Assembly: GCF_002813775.1 (NCBI RefSeq)
Contig: NZ_CP020370.1
Location: 4,551,501 to 4,615,500, forward strand
DNA from: Candidatus Thiodictyon syntrophicum
GTDB taxonomy: Bacteria; Pseudomonadota; Gammaproteobacteria; Chromatiales; Chromatiaceae
Direction of reading: 5' to 3'
Length of the DNA: 64,000 nucleotides
Shown here: positions 1 to 7,490 of the stretch, piece by piece
How positions within the stretch are numbered: the stretch's first letter is position 1
How the letters are laid out: every line of letters begins with the position of its first letter
Translations under genes and position numbers: made by a program
Notes under the pieces: model-generated
Told to the model about the DNA's origin: nothing
What the model saw: the letters and a program-made list of their open reading frames with translations, nothing else
Databases searched by the model: none

Positions 1-1010
1 TCCTCCTGGCCTGTGCCGCCGAGGACGACGGCCTCGATCCCGGCCGTTGGCATCTGCACCATGGCGAGACCAAGGCCTGGCCCTTCCGGGCGATGATCGA
101 CCGGTCCCAACGGCTCGATGGGATGCGACTGGTCCGCGCGGCCCCGCACACCGCCGAGGCACGGCTCGACGACGGCCCTGACTCCACCCGCGCCGTGCGC
201 TCCGGCAACGTCAGCCAGATCAGCGCCGATGCGCGACTGCATCAACTCGTCTGCGAGATCGCCGACACCCTCGGCACCGTCGATCAGGACCGGCCGGCGG
301 CGACCGACGGCCAGGGCCTTGCCGGCTTTTGCCGGACCGTCAACAACGAGCTGTTCCGGCACAACAGCCGACACACCCATGTATTCGGCCTGTGGGAGCG
401 CTGCACCTGCGAGGCGGACGAGGTCAGGCAGGCCCTGCTGCGCGCGCTTCCGAACCTGCGCCTGTTCGACTGCGGCGACCCGGCGCGCGCCAGCACCGTG
501 CTGCGGGCCGACCGGGACACCCTGGAGACCTGGTACGCGTCCCACCTGCGCGCCATCGCCGAGCGCCGCAAGACCCTGGCAAGCACCCCGACGCCCGCGA
601 CCCCACCCGCCCAACCCACCGCCAAGCCGGAGCCGATACCAATGAACGACCCCCAGGGCGCCGCCCCGATCAACGTCAGCGTGAACGTCAACACCGGCAA
701 GGGCCCGGCCAATCAGGCCGCCGGCCGGTCTGCGGCCCATCAGCACCATCTGAGCACCGCGCAAGCCGAGCTGCTGCCGCTGCTCGAACGGCTGCTCGCC
801 GCAACCGGCACCGGCGAGCCGCACTACATCGAGCTGCGCAAGGCCTGCCGCGAGGCCCAAGGCGAGTTGGAGGAGAACGAGCCCCTGCCCGCGCCGGTCA
901 AGACCCGCTTGCGGCGGGCCATCGACGCCTTGCCCACCGCGGACAGTGCACTCGAAATCGCCGCCAAGGTCGCCGAGGCGATCGGCCGGATCCCGGGGTT
1001 GGGGTTATGA
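1..1010 (+). CDS. 3' part of a conflict-cassette accessory protein (start outside window)
   Basis: The reading frame is open from the first full codon (base 3), so the N-terminus lies outside the window; the first in-window ATG (base 93) is internal. I do not recognise an enzyme in the visible part. It has a globular region, a Pro/Ala linker, then a segment beginning INVSVNVNTGKG followed by a helical C-terminal domain of about 100 residues. Linker plus small helical module resembles the effector-associated modules common in NTPase-centred conflict systems, but that is inference. The stop overlaps the MoxR-type ATPase start (ATGA), which shows translational coupling. It is probably the third component of the MoxR/SAV_2336-like cassette downstream. 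Confidence 0.6.
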   Translation, partial: LLACAAEDDGLDPGRWHLHHGETKAWPFRAMIDRSQRLDGMRLVRAAPHTAEARLDDGPDSTRAVRSGNVSQISADARLHQLVCEIADTLGTVDQDRPAATDGQGLAGFCRTVNNELFRHNSRHTHVFGLWERCTCEADEVRQALLRALPNLRLFDCGDPARASTVLRADRDTLETWYASHLRAIAERRKTLASTPTPATPPAQPTAKPEPIPMNDPQGAAPINVSVNVNTGKGPANQAAGRSAAHQHHLSTAQAELLPLLERLLAATGTGEPHYIELRKACREAQGELEENEPLPAPVKTRLRRAIDALPTADSALEIAAKVAEAIGRIPGLGL

Positions 1011-1678
1011 GCGACGCACCGCCCCCCGCCAACGGCACCGCCCCGCAAGCCGACCGTTACGCCGCAATCGCCGCGCAGATCGGCACCGTGCTGCGGCTGC
1101 CCGCGACCGGTGCCTGGCCGGCGGTGCCGCACAAGCTCGATGCGGCCTCGGCCCACGCCATCGTCGCCGCGGCGGCGGCCGGCCGGCCGCTCCTGGTACG
1201 CGGCGAGCCCGGGGTCGGCAAGAGCCAACTCGCCCGCGCCGCCGCGCACCTGCTCGGGCGACCCTTCCTCGCCGCCGTGGTCCAGCCGGACAGCGAATAC
1301 CAGGAGCTGCTCTGGTCGCTGGACCACACCGCCCGGCTCGCCGACGCCCAACTCGGCAACCGCGACGACACCCGCCAGTTGCCGGCCGCCCTGCTGCGCC
1401 GCTGCGTGGTGCTGCGCATGGAACTGCCGGCCGAACCGCTGCGTTGGTTCCTGGACCGCGGCGAGACGCATTTCCCGGACCTGGACCCGGGCGTCCTCAG
1501 CGCCGCCGTCCTGCAGATCCTGGCCGACCGCGCCGCCTGCGCTGCCACCGCCCGCACCGGGCTCGCCGAGTACCTGGACCTGCTGCGCGCCCTTTCCGAG
1601 GTCGCCGCCGATGCGCAGGGCCAGCTTGAGTGGCTCGCGCGGCTCTCGGTCTATTTCAAGAAGAGTCATGCGGGCTGA
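1007..1678 (+). CDS. MoxR-type AAA+ ATPase, internally shortened
   Basis: The start is the ATG overlapping the previous stop; the same frame stays open further upstream but is out of frame with gene 1. Of 223 residues, the N-terminal half matches MoxR-type ATPases with Walker A GEPGVGKS at residues 66-73, followed by a family-like segment (EYQELLWSLDHTARL). The sensor/arginine-finger part (RQLPAALLRRCVVL) follows almost at once at about residue 123. The expected intervening segment with the Walker B acidic motif and sensor 1 is absent. Family members of this type are usually near 300 residues, so an in-frame deletion of roughly 70-90 codons is likely. ATP binding may persist but hydrolysis should be impaired. 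Such ATPases normally remodel or gate partner proteins encoded next to them. Confidence 0.75.
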   Translation: MSDAPPPANGTAPQADRYAAIAAQIGTVLRLPATGAWPAVPHKLDAASAHAIVAAAAAGRPLLVRGEPGVGKSQLARAAAHLLGRPFLAAVVQPDSEYQELLWSLDHTARLADAQLGNRDDTRQLPAALLRRCVVLRMELPAEPLRWFLDRGETHFPDLDPGVLSAAVLQILADRAACAATARTGLAEYLDLLRALSEVAADAQGQLEWLARLSVYFKKSHAG

Positions 1679-1683
1679 GACCG

Positions 1684-4293
1684 ATGACATCTGAGATCTC
1701 GCGTGCCGACCTGCTGCGGGTCCTGGCCCGCGCCCCGGGCCTGCCGGCCGCGGCGCTCGCGCGCCTGCTCGGGTGGGAGGGCGCGGAGCACGCCGAGCCC
1801 GACGCCGCGCAGTCGACGGCCACTGGGACGGCTACCGCGGCGCCGTCCGTCGCTGGCGCGGCCGTCGCACCCGTGCGCTACCTCGCCCGACCGGCCCCGG
1901 TCTACTGGCACCTGGTCGGCTGCGAGCCGCTCCCGGGCGAGCCCGCAACGGATCGGCCAGAGGACCCGGCGCGGGTCGCGACCGATTCCGCTCAAGAGCC
2001 CGGCCCGCCCCCGGACCCGCGCATCGCCCCGCTGCTCGCCCCCGGGCAATGGCAGAACCTCTGGGACCGGCTGCCGCCCTCGCCGCGGCGCGGTCCCGCC
2101 GTCGATCTGCCCGCCTGTCTGCGCCGCCTGACCCGCGCCGAGCCGCTGCACGACCTGCCGCGCCGGCCCCGGCGCGGCTTCAATCGCGCGGTCACCCTGA
2201 TCCTCGACCGCCCGGCCGCGCTGCGCCCGGTCTGGGACGATATGCGGCTTGCCAGGCGCAGCCTTGCGGCCCTGCTCGGCGACGCCTTGCAGACCTTTCT
2301 GCTCCCGGCTGGCCCGGACGGCCCCTGGCTCGAAGCGCCGGGCGCGGCCGATCCGCTCCAGCCCGAGGCCATCGACCCCGGCCCCGACGCCATCCCCGCC
2401 GCGGCCCCGGTGGTCCTGATCGGCGCCTTCGGTGCCCTGGACAGCGCCGAGATCGCCCCGGACTGGCAGCGCCTGCTCGCCCGCCTGGGCGCCGCCGGCC
2501 ATCCGTTGCTGCTGGTGCCCGTGTGCCCGCTGCGTCAGACCGCGCTGTCGGCCGCGCCGCTCGACCCCGCCATCGACAGCGCCGACAGCGACTCGGCCGA
2601 CCGGGTGCTCGGCACCCTGCTCGCCGCCCTGTCCCAGACCTGGCTCCCGACCCCGGCGCGCCTGCGCGGGCTGCGCCGGGCCATCCCCGGTGCCAGCCTG
2701 CACACGGAACTGCGGGTCTACAACGCGCCGGACATCGCCCGCGACGCCTTCCATCTGTGGCTCGCCCCGGACCAACTGCCCTTCCGGCTCGATCGCTTTG
2801 CGGAGCTCCCGCAGACCGACAGCGCGCCACTGCGGCGGGCCATCGACTCCTGGCGCCGCGGTCTCGATACCGGCGCCCAGGCCATCGAGCGTCTGCAAGC
2901 GAGCCTGAGCGACCCCGGTCCGCCGGGGCTTTACCCGGGCCTCGCGGAGCAGGCCGCCGCGGTCGCCGCGGGGCTCAACGGGCCGAGCACGATGGAGCGC
3001 GCCCAACTCGCCGCTTTGCTGCCGGTGCTGGCGCGGCTCGACGCCGCGCGTGCCCCGAGTTGGCGGCCGGTACTGCGCGATGCGGACCGCCTGGCCCGGG
3101 CGATCTGCCAGGGCGCCGTCGCCGACCAGGACTCCGCCGGACGCGATGCCCCGACCCATACCCTGGTCCAGCGCGGTGCCGATCTGCTGGTCCGCCCGGG
3201 CGACGGCGGTATCCTCCCCATCGGCCCCCGGGCCTACAGCCCCGAGACGGGCCTGCTGGTGGACGGCGCGCCGCTCGCCGGGCAACGCAGCCTCACGGTC
3301 ATCGACCACGGCCACCGCTGGCGACTCGTGACCCTCACCCGCCCACGCTGGGCCGAGCGAATTTGGAGCGACGGTCGGGACCTGTTCGCGGCCCATGCGG
3401 ACAACACCATTCTCCGCTGGCAGCCGGCGGCGCCGAAGCGGCCGGAGGGCACTTGGCGGCCGGAACTCAACCTCTGGCCTTGGGCTGCCGAGATCGGCGT
3501 CGACCGCTTCGGGCTCTGGGCGCTGCTTGATGTTCGCGGCGTACCGTACCTGCTTCGCTGGATCCCCGCGGGGCGTTTCCTGATGGGCTCGCCCGAGGAC
3601 GAGCCTGAGCGTAACGATGACGAGACCCAGCACGAGGTTGAACTGACCCGCGGCTTCTGGCTTGGCGAGACCGCAGTGTCCCAGGCACTGTGGCACGCGG
3701 CGATGGGCAACAATCCGAGCCGACGAAAGGGCGCCGACCTGCCGGTGGAGCAGGTCCCTTGGGGCGAGTGCCAGATCTTCGTCGCCAAGCTGGCCGGTAT
3801 GGCCCCGGGCCTCGGGCCCAGGCTCCCCACCGAGGCCGAGTGGGAATACGCCTGCCGGGCTGGCACGCGTACCGCATTCAGCTTCGGCGACATGCTGGAC
3901 ACCGGGCGGGCCAACTACAACGGCGACTATGCGTACAACAAGGGACCAAAGGGTGAATATCGCCAGCGCGCGCTGCCGGTATGGAGCGTCGCGCCCAACC
4001 CGTGGGGGCTGTATCAGATGCTCGGCAATGTTTATGAGTGGTGCGAGGACTGGTACGGTGCCTATCCGACCGGGCCGGTCTCGGACCCCGCTGGGCCGGC
4101 TGAGGGCAGCTACCGCGTCCTGCGCGGCGGCGCGTGGCTTAGCTTCGGGCGCTGCCTGCGCTCAGCGTTTCGCCGCCGCACGGGCTACAGCCACGCCGAT
4201 ATCGGCCTGCGTCTCGCCGGAGGTTTCGACCCCCAGGCAAGTCAGGCAGGCCAGGCCGAAGCCGGCACCATGACCGCCGACGGCCGGGCCTGA
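1684..4293 (+). CDS. SAV_2336-like protein fused to a formylglycine-generating-enzyme (FGE-sulfatase) domain
   Basis: It has 869 residues; ATG 1684 lies 5 nt after the MoxR-type stop. The N-terminal third is Ala/Pro-rich. Residues about 165-480 contain a vWA-like region (RAVTLILDRP, later VVLIGAFGALD) reminiscent of the SAV_2336 family found with MoxR in conflict systems. Residues about 490-590 form a further module, and about 620-862 are a complete FGE-sulfatase/C-type-lectin-like domain (PAGRFLMGSP, RLPTEAEWEYACRAGT, GNVYEWCEDW, VLRGGAW). The paired cysteines of true FGE enzymes are not evident at the C-terminal motif, so a binding role is more likely than catalysis. The C-terminal tail is the part that differs most from the paralogue at 4311. 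Likely role: the sensor of the cassette. Confidence 0.75.
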   Translation: MTSEISRADLLRVLARAPGLPAAALARLLGWEGAEHAEPDAAQSTATGTATAAPSVAGAAVAPVRYLARPAPVYWHLVGCEPLPGEPATDRPEDPARVATDSAQEPGPPPDPRIAPLLAPGQWQNLWDRLPPSPRRGPAVDLPACLRRLTRAEPLHDLPRRPRRGFNRAVTLILDRPAALRPVWDDMRLARRSLAALLGDALQTFLLPAGPDGPWLEAPGAADPLQPEAIDPGPDAIPAAAPVVLIGAFGALDSAEIAPDWQRLLARLGAAGHPLLLVPVCPLRQTALSAAPLDPAIDSADSDSADRVLGTLLAALSQTWLPTPARLRGLRRAIPGASLHTELRVYNAPDIARDAFHLWLAPDQLPFRLDRFAELPQTDSAPLRRAIDSWRRGLDTGAQAIERLQASLSDPGPPGLYPGLAEQAAAVAAGLNGPSTMERAQLAALLPVLARLDAARAPSWRPVLRDADRLARAICQGAVADQDSAGRDAPTHTLVQRGADLLVRPGDGGILPIGPRAYSPETGLLVDGAPLAGQRSLTVIDHGHRWRLVTLTRPRWAERIWSDGRDLFAAHADNTILRWQPAAPKRPEGTWRPELNLWPWAAEIGVDRFGLWALLDVRGVPYLLRWIPAGRFLMGSPEDEPERNDDETQHEVELTRGFWLGETAVSQALWHAAMGNNPSRRKGADLPVEQVPWGECQIFVAKLAGMAPGLGPRLPTEAEWEYACRAGTRTAFSFGDMLDTGRANYNGDYAYNKGPKGEYRQRALPVWSVAPNPWGLYQMLGNVYEWCEDWYGAYPTGPVSDPAGPAEGSYRVLRGGAWLSFGRCLRSAFRRRTGYSHADIGLRLAGGFDPQASQAGQAEAGTMTADGRA
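4126..4220 (+). other. Candidate DGR-type variable region A
   Basis: This is the C-terminal end of the FGE-fold domain, from the RGGAW codons to the IGLRLAG codons. Aligned with 5001-5101, flanking codons are nearly identical, while differing codons here are CTT, AGC, TTC, TGC and TTT where the other copy has AAT, TTC, AGC, CGC and TGT. The third base is kept and the first two vary, as expected if both derive from AAY codons by adenine mutagenesis. No reverse transcriptase or template repeat is in the window. Confidence 0.45.
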
Positions 4294-4310
4294 CTCTTCG
4301 CGAGGCGACT

Positions 4311-5108
4311 ATGCTACTTGACCCAAGCCCCCCGCTGTTTCCGGCCGACTGGGCGATCGCCTGGGGCGAGGACGCCTATGGATTGTGGCAGGCGTGCGCC
4401 ATCGCCGGCGTGCGACAGGTTATGCGCTGGTGTCCGCCGGGGCGGTTCCTCATGGGCTCGCCGACGGACGAGCCGGAGCGCTTCGAGGACGAAACCCAGC
4501 ACGAGGTGACCCTGACCCGCGGCTTCTGGCTCGCCGAGACCGCCTGCACCCAGGGCTTGTGGCAAGCCGTGACCAGCGACAACCCCTCCCATTGCCAGCG
4601 TAACTCCGAGCACCCGGTGGAGCGGGTCACCTGGTCAGCCTGCCAGGACTTCCTTGACCGGGCCAACCGGCTGCGCGACGACGGCCTGGTGCTTCGGCTG
4701 CCCACCGAGGCTGAGTGGGAATGCGCCTGTCGCGCCGGCACGCGCACGGCTTTCAGCTTCGGCGATGCGCTGGACACCGGGCGCGCAAACTACAACAGCG
4801 ATTTTCCGTACAACCAGGGTCCGAAGGGCGAGCAACGCCGACGCACGCTGCCGGTGCGGAGCTTCGCACCCAACCCCTGGGGCCTGTACCAGATGCACGG
4901 CAACGTCTGGGAGTGGTGCGCGGACTGGTTCGGCGACTATCCGGCCCGGCTGATGTCGGACCCCACTGGGCCGGCTGACGGCACGTCCCGGGTGCTGCGC
5001 GGCGGCGCGTGGAATTTCAGCGGGCGCCGCTTGCGCTCGGCGTGTCGCCGCCGCCACCCGCCGAGCCACCGCCGAGCGAGCATCGGCCTGCGTCTTGCCG
5101 GAGATTGA
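4311..5108 (+). CDS. Stand-alone FGE-sulfatase / C-type-lectin-fold protein
   Basis: It has 265 residues and lies 17 nt after the SAV_2336-like fusion, in the same operon. It is essentially a free copy of that protein's C-terminal domain, with the same blocks (GRFLMGSP, RLPTEAEWECACRAGT, ANYNSD, GNVWEWCADW, VLRGGAW, IGLRLAG). There is no signal peptide, so it is probably cytoplasmic. True FGEs convert a sulfatase cysteine to formylglycine, but no sulfatase gene is nearby and the catalytic cysteine pair is not obvious, so a ligand-binding or sensor role is favoured. Its C-terminal tail is the divergent stretch described at 5001-5101. Confidence 0.75.
   Translation: MLLDPSPPLFPADWAIAWGEDAYGLWQACAIAGVRQVMRWCPPGRFLMGSPTDEPERFEDETQHEVTLTRGFWLAETACTQGLWQAVTSDNPSHCQRNSEHPVERVTWSACQDFLDRANRLRDDGLVLRLPTEAEWECACRAGTRTAFSFGDALDTGRANYNSDFPYNQGPKGEQRRRTLPVRSFAPNPWGLYQMHGNVWEWCADWFGDYPARLMSDPTGPADGTSRVLRGGAWNFSGRRLRSACRRRHPPSHRRASIGLRLAGD
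5001..5101 (+). other. Candidate DGR-type variable region B
   Basis: The C-terminal tail of the stand-alone FGE-fold protein. AAT TTC AGC after GGAW still resembles an unmutated template (N, F, S from AAY-type codons). It is two codons longer than region A before the conserved IGLRLAG end. See 4126-4220 for the codon pattern. Confidence 0.45.
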
Positions 5109-5319
5109 CCCTCAGGCAGGCGAGGCAGGATGGCCGACCCGCCCCCGAGTCACCGCCGATGCACTCCCCCGAGGCGGTCGGAACGACGATCCAGGCCGCC
5201 GCCGATTCCACGATTGCCCCGCCGGTGTTATCGTCGAGCCACGGGCCGCCGGCCGCCATCGCGCGCGGGGCCGCCAGTCAACCGGCGCTCGGTCGCCGAC
5301 ATTTCGAGAGTGCGAGGAT

Positions 5320-5649
5320 ATGCTCGACCAAGACACCATAAGTTCGGCAATCGACCGTCTCGTCGCCGCAGCCTCCTCGCCGCTGCGGGTGATCCTGTTC
5401 GGCTCTTACGGACGCGGTACGGCGGATCCGGGATCGGACCTTGATTTGATGGTGATCGAGCGGGAGGTGCCGGACCGGGGGGCGGAATACATGCGTCTGA
5501 TGGATGCGCTGGGGTCGCTGGAACCGGGCGTTGGGGTCGATCTGCTGATCTATCCGCTGAGCGAGTTCGAGCGCCGCAGCCAAGTGCCGGGGACCCTGCT
5601 CTTTCGAGCGCGACAAGAGGGGCGGGTGCTGCATGACTCCCTGCATTGA
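5320..5649 (+). CDS. MNT-type nucleotidyltransferase (antitoxin-like)
   Basis: It has 109 residues. I chose the internal ATG at 5320 because the frame upstream is not family-like. The minimal nucleotidyltransferase motif is clear: GSYGRGTADPGSDLDLMV (GSxxxG...SDxD), with a further acidic residue in VDLLIYP. Such MNT proteins pair with HEPN toxins; known pairs act by AMPylating the HEPN protein. The next gene, overlapping by 17 nt in another frame, is the start of a HEPN protein, but it is broken, so this antitoxin is probably orphaned. The 5109-5319 gap upstream holds nothing recognisable. Confidence 0.8.
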   Translation: MLDQDTISSAIDRLVAAASSPLRVILFGSYGRGTADPGSDLDLMVIEREVPDRGAEYMRLMDALGSLEPGVGVDLLIYPLSEFERRSQVPGTLLFRARQEGRVLHDSLH

Positions 5650-5806
5650 AGAGGCCGAACGGCTGTTGCGGCTGGCCGCGCGGGACTACGGGACCTTTTC
5701 GATCCTTGCTCATCATCCGGACGCGGATTCCGCCGCGGCCGGCTTTCATGCGCAGCAATGCCTGGAGAAGGCTCTCCGCAACCCGGCTGAAGAGACTCAG
5801 GCTTAG
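5633..5806 (+). pseudogene. Truncated HEPN-domain partner of the MNT gene
   Basis: ATG 5633 overlaps the MNT gene end. The 57 codons encode a typical HEPN N-terminal half (RLLRLAARDYGTF, then GFHAQQCLEKAL) that loses family similarity near 5783 and stops at TAG 5804. The second half with the RNase motif is missing. The TAG lies in the duplicated IS target (TTAG), so the stop would exist even without the IS. Truncation therefore came before, probably by arrival of the GTTGTC repeat whose GTTAAAC flank follows the IS. Confidence 0.7.
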
Positions 5807-7339
5807 TTCTACTTTGTAAAATTGCAATAGGCCATTGAATTTGATATAATTTTAGCAGCGGTAAAAATATATTCGGAGCGTGTAAGAGAAGCCTGGTGAA
5901 TAAAACAAACTATGGTCAACCGGACTATGCTTTGAAAAGGATAGTAAAGCATCTATCAAATCATCTTGAAGGCTATCATGAATGCTTTCTGACCAAAACT
6001 TCCGATGGTTATGAGTTATGTCGAGGTTACATCAACGGCCTTCTGAAAACAGAGTCTGGTAAGCGTAACATCGAACGCCTTAACGAAGAGATCGAGATGC
6101 CGGATAACAGCTATCAGCAGCTTCAACACTTTATCACGGATTCCCCCTGGTCTTCAGAGAGAGTCATGCGCTTAGTTGCCCAAAATACATCTGATCTGTA
6201 TGCCGACCAACACGACTATCGCTCTCGTGACGTCGGTTATATTATTGACGAATCCGCACATCTAAAGAAAGGCAACTATTCGGCGGGTGTTTCCAGACAA
6301 TATGCTGGGGTGGTCGGAAAAGTGGATAACTGCCAGGTTGGCGTCTACGCGAGCTTAGTTTGGCAGTGTCACAGCACGTTGGTTAACTGTCGCCTCTTTC
6401 TACCAGAGTCATGGACCAGCAATCCAGAGCGTTGTGAAAGAGCGGGCATACCTCCTGACGCGCGTGCTTTCAAGACCAAGCTGGAACTGGCGCTCGATAT
6501 GGTGACAGCAGATATGGCGGCAGGCGTGGAATTTGGCTGGGTCGGTGGAGACGGCGTCTACGGACATGGATGGGAATTAAGTAATGCTATAGATAACATG
6601 GGCTTAACGTTTGTTTTCGACGTTCATTGCAATCAGCTAATTTATACCGTTGAACCAACGATTTCAGTTCCTGAGAAGAAGCCTGGGCCGGGTCGCCAAC
6701 CGACGAAGCCACAAACAGATATAGATCCCATAACGGTGAAGAACTATGGCACTTCTCTAAGTTCTCATGCATGGCGAAACGTTACAGTTCGCGATGCGGT
6801 TAAGGGGCCGTTGACGCTCTCAATTCATGCGGAAAGAGTGTGGGTCTGGGATGGCAAAGGTGATCGTGCAATAGAGCGAGTCTTGGTAATAAGCCGAAAT
6901 CTGGCCGACAATAAGATCAAATACTCGCTAAGCAACGTTGACTACATGGAGACACCGATTGAAAGGCTAGCATACATGCAAGCCCAACGATATTGGGTGG
7001 AGCGTGCCTTTCAGGAGGCTAAATCCGAAATCGGGATGTCTGATTATCAAGTTAGGAAATGGAATGCCTGGCACCATCATATGGCACTTGTCATGCTCTC
7101 ACTCTCCTTTATCGTAAAAGAGCGTATTACGCACAAACTTGAATACCCTTTATTAAGCTGCCGGGACGTTCGGCTGATGATTATCGCGTTACTAACGCAG
7201 GATGAGGCTATGGTTGAAAAGCGTATTGCACAAATGGCGGTCAGGCATGATCAACGGCGTAGCGATATCGAGCGGCGTTACAAGATAGCCTAGCCAGGCT
7301 AGTTGAAAAGCGGCCAGAATTCAAGTTAACAAAGTAGAA
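5807..7339 (+). mobile_element. IS701-family-like insertion sequence (1533 bp)
   Basis: The ends are inverted repeats: the left begins TTCTACTTTGT at 5807 and the right ends ACAAAGTAGAA at 7339 (11 bp perfect, imperfect further in). TTAG flanks both sides (5803-5806 and 7340-7343), a 4-bp target duplication fitting the YTAR preference of IS701 elements. It encodes one transposase and is visibly AT-richer than its surroundings, which indicates recent import. Confidence 0.88.
5896..7293 (+). CDS. IS701-type DDE transposase
   Basis: It has 465 residues from a GTG start after AAGAGAAGCC. Family blocks are present: DESAHLKKG with the first catalytic Asp (YIIDESAHLKKG), then VGKVDNCQVGV, a GDGVYGHGWEL segment around the second Asp, and YWVERAFQEAKSEIGM with the Glu near the C-terminus. 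Length fits a complete IS701 transposase and no frameshift is visible, so the element may be active. Codon use is much less GC3-biased than in all neighbouring genes. Confidence 0.88.
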   Translation: MNKTNYGQPDYALKRIVKHLSNHLEGYHECFLTKTSDGYELCRGYINGLLKTESGKRNIERLNEEIEMPDNSYQQLQHFITDSPWSSERVMRLVAQNTSDLYADQHDYRSRDVGYIIDESAHLKKGNYSAGVSRQYAGVVGKVDNCQVGVYASLVWQCHSTLVNCRLFLPESWTSNPERCERAGIPPDARAFKTKLELALDMVTADMAAGVEFGWVGGDGVYGHGWELSNAIDNMGLTFVFDVHCNQLIYTVEPTISVPEKKPGPGRQPTKPQTDIDPITVKNYGTSLSSHAWRNVTVRDAVKGPLTLSIHAERVWVWDGKGDRAIERVLVISRNLADNKIKYSLSNVDYMETPIERLAYMQAQRYWVERAFQEAKSEIGMSDYQVRKWNAWHHHMALVMLSLSFIVKERITHKLEYPLLSCRDVRLMIIALLTQDEAMVEKRIAQMAVRHDQRRSDIERRYKIA

Positions 7340-7360
7340 TTAGTAATGACTCAAGAATAA

Positions 7361-7471
7361 GTTAAACACGAAGACAATTGTTCTCGTTGTTGTTGTCGGA
7401 GAAGCGATGCAATTTGGCGTGCGAGAGAATCCGGGGCGCTATGAAAACCTCGATTACGACAACGACAACGC
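7361..7471 (+). repeat. GTTGTC-arm repeat, copy a (forward)
   Basis: It starts with GTTAAACACG, then TCGTTGTTGTTGTC, a core (GCGATGCAATTTGGCGTGCG ... CCGGGGCGCTATGA) and ends CGATTACGACAACGACAACG. The arms are complementary and could form a long hairpin. The core matches copies at 25926, 28824, 37694 and 38728. It lies between the IS and the Uma2 gene and reads in frame into that gene. Confidence 0.8.
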
Positions 7472-7490
7472 CGCGAGAGGAGTCCTACCC

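Noticed and set aside
329-1006. Upstream extension of the MoxR-type frame
   Set aside because: It overlaps gene 1 in another frame and is Arg/Pro-rich; similarity to MoxR ATPases begins only after ATG 1007.
1666-3696. 676-codon minus-strand frame opposite the SAV_2336-like gene
   Set aside because: Low-complexity translation of a GC-rich coding strand; the plus strand has FGE and operon structure.
4311-5108. Functional sulfatase-activating enzyme
   Set aside because: No sulfatase gene nearby and no clear catalytic cysteine pair at the RGGAW motif; the fold is probably used for binding.
5633-5806. HEPN stop codon created by the IS insertion
   Set aside because: The TAG lies in the target duplication and would be present in the pre-insertion sequence as well.
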